Origin: Monocercomonoides exilis
Lineage: Eukaryota; Preaxostyla; Oxymonadida; Polymastigidae
Direction of reading: 5' to 3'
Length of the DNA: 64,000 bases
Assembly (NCBI GenBank): GCA_001643675.2
Contig: LSRY02000028.1
Location: forward strand, 372,001 to 436,000
Shown: piece after piece, positions 1-10,487 of the stretch
How the letters are laid out: every line of letters starts with the position of its first letter
Position numbering within the stretch: the first letter of the stretch is position 1
The notes under the pieces: model-generated
Seen by the model: the letters and a program-made list of their open reading frames with translations, nothing else
What the model was told of the DNA's origin: nothing
Database searches by the model: none
Program-made: the position numbers and the translations under genes

Positions 1-3000
1 GAATGCTAAAGCAGAAGAAAGAAGACTCAAAGGCGATCGCGTTGGCCGAATGTGTCCGTTCGCTTCTGCTGATTTTGCTGCTTCGGATGCTTCTTCTTCG
101 GCTGCTTCTTCTTCTTTCGCTTTTCCTTTCCCTTTCCCTGCTGCCTCTTTCTTTTCTTTCTTCTCTTTTCCAGTTTTCTCCTTTTGTGCATCCTTTTCAG
201 CTGCTATTTCTTCCGTTTCTTCGTTTGATGACGCTTCTTTTGGACGTGGTTGCTGGACAGCCACTCCACACACAGAAAGAAGCTCAGAAAGAGAAGGAAA
301 GAGCGAAGGAGAAAACGGATTGGATTCGCTGGATTTGCTGCTTTCAGTAGAAGATGAAGATTTCTCGTCTGATTCCTTTTGTGCATTTGGAGGAAGAGGG
401 AATGAAACAGCTGGAGGGGCTATTGACAACAGCTCCTCCCATGCTTGTGAAGGGTTGGATTCAATAAGAGAAGTGATGCGTGCAATCTGAGCATTAACAT
501 CACTTGCAGCAAATGGATTGTGGAAATCAACAGGACTCTTTGCATTGCTTGTTTCCTGTGTGTCATTTTCTTGTGGCTTCTCTTTGTTCTTTGAAGCTTT
601 TTGGTTTTTATCTTCTTGAATTGTTGTTGCTGTCTGTGTTGATGCAAGCTGATTGCCTTCATCTTTCCTTGTTTCTTTTTCATTCTCCACAAAGTTTGGT
701 GTTCCTTCAGGCCAAATGAGTTCTCTGACAGAAGTTGTGCGCGTTGCCACTCCGCAAAAAGTGGCAGAAAGAGAGGCAAACGACGCACTCAATGCACGAT
801 GTCCGAGAAGCAGGTGAATTCGCGAGAGCTGAGAAGGAAGAAACGTCAATTCTTTGACTGGTGTTGGTGCCAGCTGCGAGAAATCCTGAGAATTGCTGGA
901 TGAGGACGAGGATGAAGATGAGTCTGAAGACGAACTGGATTGAGATTCGTTTTGAGATTCGCTAAGTGGAAGATGCATCTTAATACACATAAGAAGCAGA
1001 GAATCTAGTGTAAGTGCAGCTGTCAGCAAAGATTTGATCATTGCTGGAACAAGCATGGTAGACAAAGGTTGTGATGTAGATGAAATCAATCCAGCAGTTG
1101 CAGAAGTTTTATCTCCATCGTCAGAAGAAGAAGAAGAAGAAGCGCTATCTTGTGCTGATTGAGCTTGTGCTCCTTCTTTCTCTTTTTCTTTTTCTCCTTT
1201 TTTCACTTTATCTCCTTTTGAAGTACCAGGTCTTTCTTTCTTCGCCGCATTTTTCGAGTCTTCGCTGTTTTCCTTTGCCTTCTTCTCTTTTCTGGAAGCT
1301 GGTCTCTTTGTTGTTGTTGACAAAGTCGAGCCCAGCAATCCTTCTGATGTGGCAGTCGCATCCAAAGATGCTGTCTCCTGGTTGGATGCCTCTTCATCGA
1401 TCGTATCCAAAATCCCTCTTTGCCTCAGCCTTTCCTTTCTCTTCTCTTCTCTCTCCTTTCTTCTTCTTTCCATTCTTTCTTGTCTCATCCTCTCTTTGTC
1501 TTCTTCTCTTCTTCTGACAGCATTCAGCATCTCTTTCTCCACAACAGCGCATTCACCACTAAGAGTCTTCACCATTCCCATCACAGTCTCTCTCAAGGAA
1601 ACAACTTTAGTGGATGCATATTTTTGAGATATGGTTGGTGTCGAAGGAGAGAAAATCAATGCAGATAAGCAGGATGCCATTAATCGCTGTGCCCTGAACC
1701 ATCCCAGTGAAGGAAGAGAAGATGAGTTGGCATTCAAAGAAGATTGGCGCGCTTGTTCATTCCCTCCATTAGAAGCACTTTCACTCTTATTTGAGTCATT
1801 TCCATCAGAAAGTGGCAATGCTGAAGCAGCCATCGGATTAGGAACGCTTTTCAGTGCTTCCACAATCACCACCAACGAGCGAATGATAGCTGGGTGTGTC
1901 TTTCCTTGCACAGACAAAGCGCCTGTGTGAGAAAGCACAGCAAACAGACGCGAGGCATATAGAACCACATTCGAGTGGTCTCCAATGAGCAGTGCTGCTT
2001 CAATGGCAATGGAAAAGGCAGAGGCTGATCGCTGGAGCAGAGAAAAGGAAGATGAAGACGACATCACTGAGCACGATGACTGAGTGAGTGATAGCTGCGA
2101 TGGTGAAAGATCTGGCCTTAATGAGCTTGATTCTTTTGATCGACTGCTTGCTCCACTTGCAGATTCATTGCCATCTTCATCATTCACACTATCGTCATCT
2201 GCATTGTCTTCTTCTTCAGCTTCAATATTTTCGAGCTCTTCTAACAGCTCCTCTTCATTAAACTGACTCTCTTCTTCTTCTGTTCCTGTGTTAGCTCCAT
2301 CTTCTCCGGTGAATCGCTGTGTGATGTTGTATCCCTCCATTCCTTCATTCAGTTCATCTAAAACTGTTCCTTCAGTGTTGTCTGCTTCTTCAGCAAGCAA
2401 TGCGTCCAACTCCTGCTTCTTCTGCTCTTCTCTTCTTTCAATCGCGATCATCTCCTTCCTCTCTCTTTGTTTTCTCTTCATCACCTCCAGCATCTTCTCC
2501 CTCATTCTCATTTCTCTCAAAGCCGCTCGTTTTCCTCCATACAACTCAAATGCAGTCATCCCAATGCCACTGCTGCCACTTCCTCCAGCTTCGATCTCAT
2601 CCTCCTCTCCACCGTCATTGCCCATCGCATCCATTCCTGAATCCATCCAGTTCTTATCACCTTCTTCAGAATTTCCGCCTCCTTCGCCTTCTTCTTCCCT
2701 TCTTCCTTCACTTCTTCTAATTGCTTGCAGAGCTAATGACATTCCAACACGTGCTGCTGAGGAGGCCACACCGTAAACAGAAGAGCGAGGCAGCAAGGAA
2801 GCCAGTTCAGTGTCAAGAAAGTGCCGCACAGAAGACATTGTGAGTGAAGGAGTGGTATGAGTGTAGCTGATCGATGGAGAAGATGAATTGGGAAGAGTGT
2901 CTGTATTAACCATCACAGCATACGAATATATCAGCTTTGCAAGTGTCAATGAATTGCCCATCAAATACGTCGACACAAGCGTTGTCTTTCCAGACGGTGA

Positions 3001-6000
3001 GACCGCTTCCAATTGTGGACTTGAAGCCAGATCGCCCATCTTAATCTTCCTGTTGCTCCGAACTGTGTGTGCTGAATGGACCATCTGCCCAATCTGATTC
3101 AGTGTGGACGAGAGCGAAGCAAGCAATGACACAAGTGGAACAGGATAGCATGTTGTGATTGGAGCAGTGGCCATTCCAATCACTTTGATGTTCGTTATTT
3201 GAGAGCCATTTGGTGAAGAAGCAGATTCAGCCTCCTTTTTCGAAGTGCTGGCTGTTGAAGACGATGCTGTGTTGATTGAAGCAGTTGAAATAGGAGTTCC
3301 ATTCTCATCGCAACGAGCACAGCCAAAGATGTATGAGGCGTTGCTGTCCAATCCGCTAATGGTCACTGGCTGGTAAGGCTCAAGTGGAATTCCTGTGCCA
3401 GAAAGTGTGGTTGACTTCATGGAAAGACCCGTGGCTGCATCAGACTTCTTTCCGTAAAGAATAAGACGATATGGATATATTGGAGCTGATGATGATTGAT
3501 TTGATGAAGAGCTAACGGAGGATGGAATAATCGGAGTCTGTGCAGGATCAATGGGAAGCAATGTGATGGATGTGCTTGTGCGTGAAATCAGCAGCGGAGG
3601 AAGGGGTGGATTCTCCATCAGTGCCAGTCGTTCTGCACCAGACGTGGCTCTTTCTCTCTTCCTGTTGATGTGGAGCACTTCATTCCTCATCTGCTGCATC
3701 CAAACAGACAGCGTCGCTTCAGCCACGACGGCAGTCGCTGCTGCTGACACGGCCTGATGGCAGCTGCTTACAACGATGCTGCACAGCTGAGTGATCATAC
3801 GCGTTCTCTCGCGCACACGTAGCACTTGACGGGTGATGGGTGGAACGCCACTTGCAGAGGAAGATGAAGAAGATGGAGAAGAGGAGGAGGAAGGAGAAGT
3901 GGCTGAAGGTACAGAAAACCCGAGACCATCGTACACTCTCGATGGAATGTACCTTCCTTTCTTTTGTGTTCCTTCGAATTGCTTCTGTTTCTCAATCAGA
4001 GTTTGTTCTTTGTCTTGCTGATTATTTCCTTTCTGTCCGTTTTCTTCTGCTTTTGCTCCGGAAATATCGCTTTCATCGTCAATTTCTTCAATTTCCGCTG
4101 TTTTTCTCTTTCCGTTGCCTTCTTTTGAGTGGCGCTTCAGCAATGTTGTCTCTTCCTCTTCTGCTTCTTCAGCTATCAGACGCAGCAGAATCTCACATTT
4201 CGCGCGAACTGACTCTTCGTTAAGCAGAAGCCGTTCATACGGATTCAGATGCACCGCAGCTGAAATCTCTTCTTCAGCTGTGAGCGAAAAAAGTGGAGGA
4301 AAATATTCATCCTCCAATGTGCCTGATGATGCTGGTGAACCATTTGAAGAAGAAGAAGATGATGATGATGACGATGATGAAGGTACAGCAGACGTAGCAG
4401 AGAGAACAGAGAGTGTGTTTGAGTTAAGTATGCTTGTCTGTGCAGATGGTCGTGTTGTTCCCTGCATTCTCTGTGTAGCTCCTCTGTCAATAATCGGCTG
4501 TGTCTTCTTCGAGCCAATCCCAACAGCCGTCCCCAGCGCATCCAGCGTCTCCTTCTTGGTAACTTTCTGTCTGAAGTGCGCGTCATACACTTTCTTCGCC
4601 TTGTTTCCTCCGCGCTTCATCTCCACCCAAAACAGCGAGCGCATAATCTGTGCATACAGCGCTCTCAGGTCGCCTTCCACCACCCACATCGCATCTGTCT
4701 CGAAGGGTACAGTCAGTGGAAGCTGCAGCGACGTATTTGCTGCCTGGGAGATGGATGTGTAGGATGAGTATGTCTTCACCACAACCTCCAGCATCGACGC
4801 TGTGATGAGCCCGTTCCCTCGGCCGGTGTCGGGAATGCCTGGAAGAGCAGGCGTTGTGGTGCAAAGAACATAGTCGAGGAAGTTGCGATCAGCAGTGACC
4901 GAGTCCAAGAAGGAGTGCTGCTGGGCAAAGGACGAGAAGTGGCTGAAAAGAGTGGACTTTGCAGATAAAAGGAAAGTTCGGCTGGATTTGAGGAGAAGTG
5001 AAGAGAGATGTGGAGTGAATGACGCAGCAGGAGCATCAGAAGAGTTGGAGGTGGCGGGAAATGAAGTCGAAGAGGCGATGGCAGTGTTTGTGGACAAGGG
5101 CTTTGAAATGACAGCAGATGTGTGTGTTTGAAGAGCTGTGGCTGAGTAAGTGGAAGAAGAAGAAGATGATGATGATGATGATGTTCCTTTCATTGTTTGT
5201 GACTGCATTGAAGACGAAGCCAAAGGAGATCCCACAGGTTTCACCGGCGCAGTCTCATTGATCCGCTCCTCTTCCTCAAAAATGCCGCATTCCATTCGCT
5301 TCTCTCGCATCAAGCGAAGAAGACGGCACAAGTGCAGTTTCAGCTGCTCACGATGCACTAACTGAGAGCAGCCTCCATTTCCTATCCAAACAAGGTGCTC
5401 CGCTGGAATCGTCTGTGTGGGTGTGTTAATGAACGGAGAATTAAACATCCTACTTGCCTGAGTTTGAGAAAAAGGTGATGTCATTGTAAATGACGACGTA
5501 GGTACCAATGCAGATGAGCCAAGCATTGATGAGGAGAAAGCGCCAGAAGCAGACTGAGCATATGCTGTCTGTCCATTTCCCAGTGCATTTGTCTGAAGCG
5601 GATGAGCTGCATTTCTTTCTCTGTCCTGTTTTTCGCTCGAAATGCCAGCTTTCTCTTCTGCTTCGATTGTTTCGACCAGTTTGCGCGACAGTTCCGCACA
5701 GATGATGGCTGCCTCACTGTGCATTTGTGGATCAATCATCTCCTTCCCCAGGCAGAATACAGTCATAAGCTGCTGCTGGTATTGTTGCCGTTGACGCTGT
5801 GAAATGCTTGCAGATGGAGAGGAGGCTGAAGAAGAAGAAGAGGAAGAGGAAGACTGAGAAGGTGATAAGTTAGCATTTGAGTCTGGAAGTTTAGACACAA
5901 TGGGAAGATGAGTAGATGGAGAGAATTTATCTGAGGGAATCAAAGCGAGTGAAATGATGCACAAAAAAGTAGTTGTGAAGCGAAGCAGGAGCGGCAGAGG

Positions 6001-8403
6001 AAGAAGCGACGAAAACGAGAGAGGAGTCGATGACGAAGACGAAGAGAAGGCGAGTGCCTGGATGTGGTGCCAGAGCACCGCGAGGGCGTCGACGACGACT
6101 TCAGATGGGAGAGAGAAGGCAGCGCTGAGTGCAGCTGACGAAGTCGGGCCAGAAGACACTGAAGCTGATAAATTCTGCGCCATTGTGTCGATTGCCCTGC
6201 CTGTTTTCGTGAGGAGTTTCGTGTCTGTTTTGAAAGTTCCGCTGGCTGCTGTTGCGGGATCTGATGGCATTACAGCTGTTGAGGTGGAAGGAGAAGAAGA
6301 AAGAAGCAGAAGGAGAGAATTCCCTAGGCGCTCTACGTGAAATGGCATTGACAGAAAAGATGGCTGTGATGAAGAAGCAGAAGAAAACTGCATTTCAACA
6401 GGAAATCTCAAAACACGCTCTACAAGAGGTACCTGCGAAGCGAGAAAAGATGAAAGATATTCTGAAGGAGATGGAGTAGAGGAAGAAGAAGATGATGATG
6501 ACGGTGAGGATGAGTTGAAATTGGAAGCACTTGAATCTCCTCCGTTGACTGAAAGTGGAGCAGGTTCATCGTCTTTGCTTCCAGATGAAGTGGTTGGAGA
6601 AGCATCTTTCTTTACAGAAGTTTGAGCAGCAAACTGAAGTGGTGAATTTCCGGCAGCGCAGTTCTGCGTGCTCTTGTTCATCAAAGGCGACAGTGCGCAG
6701 TACAGCCGCACCTCGTTAATTTGCGGAGGAGAAAGTGGTTCTGCCAGAGAAACCGGGGCACACAGCGGAGAATACGAGTCAAGCGCGCTCAAAACAGAGG
6801 CGCTGGGCATTTCAACGCTGAGCGAGTCGACAAGGCCAATGCGCTGCATCGCCATGACTCCGACTGCCCGATCGACAGAAGCGCCGAGCCGGTCGAAGAG
6901 TGGGAAGTAGTCCCAGGCGAAGGAGAGCCGAACGGCACGTAGGAGAATCAGCGGAGGAAGGAAAAACGGATCAGAAGTGTTATCTGTCGAGGCATCTGCA
7001 CTCGAAGCAGATGGTGGATCAAAATAAGGGTCTTTGGAGTCTTCTTCTGCGAAGAATTGTGGTCGAGGGATGTCTGTACCATTGGCAGCAGTCGTGTTGA
7101 TGTCTGCTCTTGCCGCAGAGGATGGACGTGAAGAAGGTCTTCCAGGCTTCTTCTCTGCAGATTTTGGTCTCTTTGCCTTTTCTTTTTCTGGTTGCGAAGT
7201 TTTCTTCTCAGTGGAATTAGACTGTGCAGAAGCGCTTTGCGATGGAGTTGCCTTTGATGAAGATTGGGTCGATGACAATATGTGCGCGGGGAAGATGAGA
7301 TGTTGGATACACTGAAGAATAATAGTGGCATCTGCATTTTCAAGTGAAGCATTTTTATCATCTTTATTTGAAATGTCATTTCTCTCAGTATTCTTCTGCT
7401 CCAAATCATCGTTAACTTGTTGGATTTTTATTTGGGATTCTGTATATGGGTTTCCTACAATCTTTTTCTGAGCTGTTGATATTAGATTCAAAAGAGCTTC
7501 GATCTTCCGAATTCTTTTCACTCTCAATTCATCGGTTGTTTCTTTTGTTTGCGCTTCTGTGTCTGTAATTGTGTCTTCAGCAGTCATTCCTTTCGCATTT
7601 TGCGCTGTTGTTTCAACAAGGTTGTGAATGAGTTGCACTGATTCAAGTGCAGTCTTTTTTTTCTGATAAAGATCATACCTAATTTGCAACAATCCAACTT
7701 TTTCGATTGCGTCTTGAAGCATTTGTTCTTCCTCGCCTGGCAAAGGAGTATCATCCATATGTTCGATTTCGTTCAATTCGTTCACCTTTGACCAAGCTTG
7801 TTCTGCAGCTTGTGCAGCTCGATCAATATCTCCTCCAGATTCTGCCGCATAGCAAAGAGCTGTGTAAAGTGAAACGCGCAGAGAAAGATGACGAATAGAA
7901 AGCAGTGGAAGCGAAGACTCAACGAGAGCAATGCAGTCTGCCAATGGTGCACATGGAAAAATCGAAAATCCAACTCTTGTCAAAGTTTGACAAAGAGTAA
8001 AAATGCATATAACTCCTCGATGAATTAGCCAGTATAAACGAGCGGGTGAAAAACTGCGTACAGTATATAATAAAGCCAGAGTAGATTTAATTTCATTCAT
8101 AATCAAAGAAATATTATCTGATGAGGAAAGCGATGGATCTCGTTGCAAAATTTGTGAAGTCGTGCAAGTAGATATTCCTAATTGTGCTTCAACGAGTAAT
8201 GGAAACAACTCTTCTAATTTGCTCTGTGCGTTTTCTTTTTCTTTAGGCCTTTCTTCCTGCTGAAAAGAAGTTATGAGTTGAGTCGCAAGATTTTTGGCTT
8301 GAGAAAAGCAAAGGGAAATAGCATCGGTATAGGAGTTATTTTCTTTAAGTTTTTCTCCTTCTTCTAGCAAAAAGTGAAGCCTCTCGATGTCTTGTTTCGT
8401 CAT
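1..8403 (-). CDS. CFAP54: CFAP54-like axonemal protein, 3' end beyond window
   Basis: A single open frame runs from an ATG at 8403 to the left edge (2801 codons) with no stop and no intron that I can see; the C-terminus lies outside the window. CFAP54 is a central-apparatus (C1d projection) protein of motile cilia. Recognition rests on the N-terminal helical repeat region: the stretch ESSLPLLSIRHLSLRVSLY followed by a KVNELNEIEHM segment matches the vertebrate CFAP54 block with ESSVPLLSVRYLTWR. A later fibronectin-III-like block (about 3.0-3.7 kb) has PPLPPLLISRTSTSITL, GLDSNASYIFGCA and IGMATAPITTCYPVP, again as in CFAP54. Long Ser-, Glu- and Lys-rich low-complexity linkers interrupt the conserved blocks. 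Plus-strand open frames across this span are antisense shadows of those linkers. The family call is confident from remembered homologues; the internal domain limits are approximate. Confidence 0.85.
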   Translation of the reverse strand, partial: MTKQDIERLHFLLEEGEKLKENNSYTDAISLCFSQAKNLATQLITSFQQEERPKEKENAQSKLEELFPLLVEAQLGISTCTTSQILQRDPSLSSSDNISLIMNEIKSTLALLYTVRSFSPARLYWLIHRGVICIFTLCQTLTRVGFSIFPCAPLADCIALVESSLPLLSIRHLSLRVSLYTALCYAAESGGDIDRAAQAAEQAWSKVNELNEIEHMDDTPLPGEEEQMLQDAIEKVGLLQIRYDLYQKKKTALESVQLIHNLVETTAQNAKGMTAEDTITDTEAQTKETTDELRVKRIRKIEALLNLISTAQKKIVGNPYTESQIKIQQVNDDLEQKNTERNDISNKDDKNASLENADATIILQCIQHLIFPAHILSSTQSSSKATPSQSASAQSNSTEKKTSQPEKEKAKRPKSAEKKPGRPSSRPSSAARADINTTAANGTDIPRPQFFAEEDSKDPYFDPPSASSADASTDNTSDPFFLPPLILLRAVRLSFAWDYFPLFDRLGASVDRAVGVMAMQRIGLVDSLSVEMPSASVLSALDSYSPLCAPVSLAEPLSPPQINEVRLYCALSPLMNKSTQNCAAGNSPLQFAAQTSVKKDASPTTSSGSKDDEPAPLSVNGGDSSASNFNSSSPSSSSSSSSTPSPSEYLSSFLASQVPLVERVLRFPVEMQFSSASSSQPSFLSMPFHVERLGNSLLLLLSSSPSTSTAVMPSDPATAASGTFKTDTKLLTKTGRAIDTMAQNLSASVSSGPTSSAALSAAFSLPSEVVVDALAVLWHHIQALAFSSSSSSTPLSFSSLLPLPLLLRFTTTFLCIISLALIPSDKFSPSTHLPIVSKLPDSNANLSPSQSSSSSSSSSASSPSASISQRQRQQYQQQLMTVFCLGKEMIDPQMHSEAAIICAELSRKLVETIEAEEKAGISSEKQDRERNAAHPLQTNALGNGQTAYAQSASGAFSSSMLGSSALVPTSSFTMTSPFSQTQASRMFNSPFINTPTQTIPAEHLVWIGNGGCSQLVHREQLKLHLCRLLRLMREKRMECGIFEEEERINETAPVKPVGSPLASSSMQSQTMKGTSSSSSSSSSSTYSATALQTHTSAVISKPLSTNTAIASSTSFPATSNSSDAPAASFTPHLSSLLLKSSRTFLLSAKSTLFSHFSSFAQQHSFLDSVTADRNFLDYVLCTTTPALPGIPDTGRGNGLITASMLEVVVKTYSSYTSISQAANTSLQLPLTVPFETDAMWVVEGDLRALYAQIMRSLFWVEMKRGGNKAKKVYDAHFRQKVTKKETLDALGTAVGIGSKKTQPIIDRGATQRMQGTTRPSAQTSILNSNTLSVLSATSAVPSSSSSSSSSSSSNGSPASSGTLEDEYFPPLFSLTAEEEISAAVHLNPYERLLLNEESVRAKCEILLRLIAEEAEEEETTLLKRHSKEGNGKRKTAEIEEIDDESDISGAKAEENGQKGNNQQDKEQTLIEKQKQFEGTQKKGRYIPSRVYDGLGFSVPSATSPSSSSSPSSSSSSASGVPPITRQVLRVRERTRMITQLCSIVVSSCHQAVSAAATAVVAEATLSVWMQQMRNEVLHINRKRERATSGAERLALMENPPLPPLLISRTSTSITLLPIDPAQTPIIPSSVSSSSNQSSSAPIYPYRLILYGKKSDAATGLSMKSTTLSGTGIPLEPYQPVTISGLDSNASYIFGCARCDENGTPISTASINTASSSTASTSKKEAESASSPNGSQITNIKVIGMATAPITTCYPVPLVSLLASLSSTLNQIGQMVHSAHTVRSNRKIKMGDLASSPQLEAVSPSGKTTLVSTYLMGNSLTLAKLIYSYAVMVNTDTLPNSSSPSISYTHTTPSLTMSSVRHFLDTELASLLPRSSVYGVASSAARVGMSLALQAIRRSEGRREEEGEGGGNSEEGDKNWMDSGMDAMGNDGGEEDEIEAGGSGSSGIGMTAFELYGGKRAALREMRMREKMLEVMKRKQRERKEMIAIERREEQKKQELDALLAEEADNTEGTVLDELNEGMEGYNITQRFTGEDGANTGTEEEESQFNEEELLEELENIEAEEEDNADDDSVNDEDGNESASGASSRSKESSSLRPDLSPSQLSLTQSSCSVMSSSSSFSLLQRSASAFSIAIEAALLIGDHSNVVLYASRLFAVLSHTGALSVQGKTHPAIIRSLVVIVEALKSVPNPMAASALPLSDGNDSNKSESASNGGNEQARQSSLNANSSSLPSLGWFRAQRLMASCLSALIFSPSTPTISQKYASTKVVSLRETVMGMVKTLSGECAVVEKEMLNAVRRREEDKERMRQERMERRRKEREEKRKERLRQRGILDTIDEEASNQETASLDATATSEGLLGSTLSTTTKRPASRKEKKAKENSEDSKNAAKKERPGTSKGDKVKKGEKEKEKEGAQAQSAQDSASSSSSSDDGDKTSATAGLISSTSQPLSTMLVPAMIKSLLTAALTLDSLLLMCIKMHLPLSESQNESQSSSSSDSSSSSSSSSNSQDFSQLAPTPVKELTFLPSQLSRIHLLLGHRALSASFASLSATFCGVATRTTSVRELIWPEGTPNFVENEKETRKDEGNQLASTQTATTIQEDKNQKASKNKEKPQENDTQETSNAKSPVDFHNPFAASDVNAQIARITSLIESNPSQAWEELLSIAPPAVSFPLPPNAQKESDEKSSSSTESSKSSESNPFSPSLFPSLSELLSVCGVAVQQPRPKEASSNEETEEIAAEKDAQKEKTGKEKKEKKEAAGKGKGKAKEEEAAEEEASEAAKSAEANGHIRPTRSPLSLLSSALAF

Positions 8404-8810
8404 GAGAGCAACTAAACTTTTTGAACCGTTCTATTTCCAAAGAATAATTTATGGTATAGGATCAAGACTACAACAAATTGAAAATAAATAGAATAATATC
8501 ATATTAAAAAGTGTTCAAGTCATTTTGCAATACGTCGAATATCATTTTCTACATTTGTTTCGATATTTAATGAATTTTATAATTGAAAAAAAGTTTTCTG
8601 GTGTAATATTTAAATCTATCTTAAATTTCACATTTTGAAACCAAAAAATTGGAACTAAAACTGGTTGCTTACAAAAGAAGTGTAATGAATAAAAATCGAA
8701 TAAATATCTAGAAAGTGTTTTTTAAAGCTTAAATAGGATGAAATATGAGTTAATTTAGAGAAGTATTCTCAAAATATTTGTAGAAATTAAAATAAAATGA
8801 AGAAAACACG
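8404..8810. other. AT-rich intergenic spacer
   Basis: About 400 bases separate the start of the CFAP54-like gene from the stop codon of the next minus-strand gene. It is AT-rich with short homopolymers and holds no convincing open frame, repeat or RNA. It presumably contains the promoter of the CFAP54-like gene and the 3' UTR of the coiled-coil gene, but no motif can be named. Confidence 0.6.
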
Positions 8811-10264
8811 TTATGAAGATTCAGACTCATCAGATTGTGGTTGTGTAGAAGGAGAGGAAGAAGTGGCTGGCTGGCTGGCTGGAGACTCCTTGCTCGGCGA
8901 GCGCTTTGGAGAGCCCGTCAGACGCATAGACGAGCCAGTGCGTTCGTAGTCTCTCATCTGCTGCTCTGTCGGCGCTTCCATCTCGGCCAGCCACTTCGGA
9001 GGCTTCCACACACCCGTCTTCCGATAGCTCATCATCGCCTCCTTCAGCGCTTTCTTATCTTGCTCCTCCCGAATCTCCGCATCGCGCCGCAGCCTTTGCA
9101 GCTGCGCCTTCTTTTGCTCAATCTCTTTTCTGACTTTCTCCTCTTCCTCAATCCGCTTCCGCGACTCCTCCTTTCGAAATTCCTCTTTCCTCTTCATTCG
9201 CTCAATGTATTCCAGCTTCTCCTGCTTCTTTTCTTTCTCTAGTTCTTTTTTCTCCATTATCTCTCTTTGCCTCTGTTCTGCAATCTCTTTTCTCCGCAGC
9301 TCGTCCATTTCTTGCCGAGCAAGAAGCTCTTCCCGTTTTTTCTCAGTTTCCTCTCTCATCTTTTTTATTGTCTCTTCTCGTTGTCGGGCTTTTTCAAGTT
9401 CCTGCTCTTTTTTTTCTTTTTCTTTTAACTTTCGTTCTTCTTCTTGTTGCTTTCTTCGCTCTTCAATTTCTTGTTCCCTTTTCTTATAAAGTTTTTCTCT
9501 TTCAGCCTTTTGTTTTGATTGCTGTTCTGCAACCTGTTTTTTCTTTTCTTCGGAACGCTCTTTTGCTTCTTGAACACGTCTCCTAACTTCAGCAGCGTGT
9601 TCTTCTTGTTGCCTTTTACGAAATTCATCCTTTTCTTCCATGTCTCGCATCATCTGAATGCTCAGATCTTCTCTCTTTTTTTCCATTTCAACCTGTTGTT
9701 CGATCTCTCGTTTCTTCTTCATTCGAAGTTCCTTCACTCTTTCTTCCTCCTTTAACAAGCAATTGTGTAAAATAATGAAAAGGGAATTTGAAATCAAATT
9801 TGACCACACTTGCGCAATTAATCGTTCAGCTTGTTGTCTTGCTTTTTCAAGAGCATCCATTGTTTCAGCATGCTGCGATTCACTATTATAAGCTTCCTTC
9901 AAAGTATTAAAAAGTGCTATATTATTTAATAATTGTTTTGAACAGTATAAGTTTAAAAAAAAAAGAAAAAGAAAAAATAATATTTACTTTCGCGTTTTGC
10001 TTCACGTCTCTGGCGTTTTGTATCCATGACACTTGAAGACAATGAAGGTTCTTTACTAAGTTTTGCATCTTCATCAAAAGGCCGCAAATCGTGAATAGTT
10101 ATTCCTTCTCTGCCAAATATTCGTTGTGTTCTTGGTGAAAGAACAACTTGTGCTGTATTCCCTGGAATATCGCTAAGAGTCATTGAAGATAGAGATAAAG
10201 TTATTTTGTGGATCCTTCTTGTTGTAGATCTTCTTGGAGTAGGCGTTGAAGGTTGATCATTCAT
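8811..10264 (-). CDS. Long coiled-coil protein of unknown function
   Basis: Three exons give 432 residues: 9988-10264, 9810-9892 and 8811-9749. The introns are 9893-9987, and 9750-9809, which is 60 nt and in frame so that it could be mistaken for coding sequence. The N-terminal ~90 residues are Ser/Thr/Pro-rich with a conserved-looking patch IFGREGITIHDLRPF. Residues ~100-370 form a nearly unbroken charged single helix or coiled coil (KKREIEQQ, EERRKQQEEERK and similar). The C-terminus is SYRKTGVWKPPKWLAEM, then a Ser/Pro-rich tail. Low-complexity coiled coils attract spurious matches, so I name no family. A cytoskeletal or flagellar role is possible next to CFAP54 but is only a guess. The ATG at 10264 is the first in-frame one and faces the next gene 220 bp away. 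Confidence 0.85.
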
Positions 10265-10487
10265 TTTTTCTAACTGACAAGAACAAAGAATGGTTACAAA
10301 AATTCTTGAACGGGAAAATACAAATCTCCAACAAAAAGTCAAGAGTTGGCAACATGCAAATGTTTTCTACAATGGTTGTTAGTATTCAAGCGAATTCTCA
10401 AGAGCTGCACTTAAGATTTTTTGGTTGTGTTTATTTTGTCTTTTTTCATTTATGAATTTGGATATAATGATAATAATATGAAAAGAA

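Noticed and set aside
2288-2776. Plus-strand Ser-rich open frames within 1-8400
   Set aside because: They lie antisense to the continuous CFAP54-like frame and arise from its triplet-repeat Glu/Ser codons.
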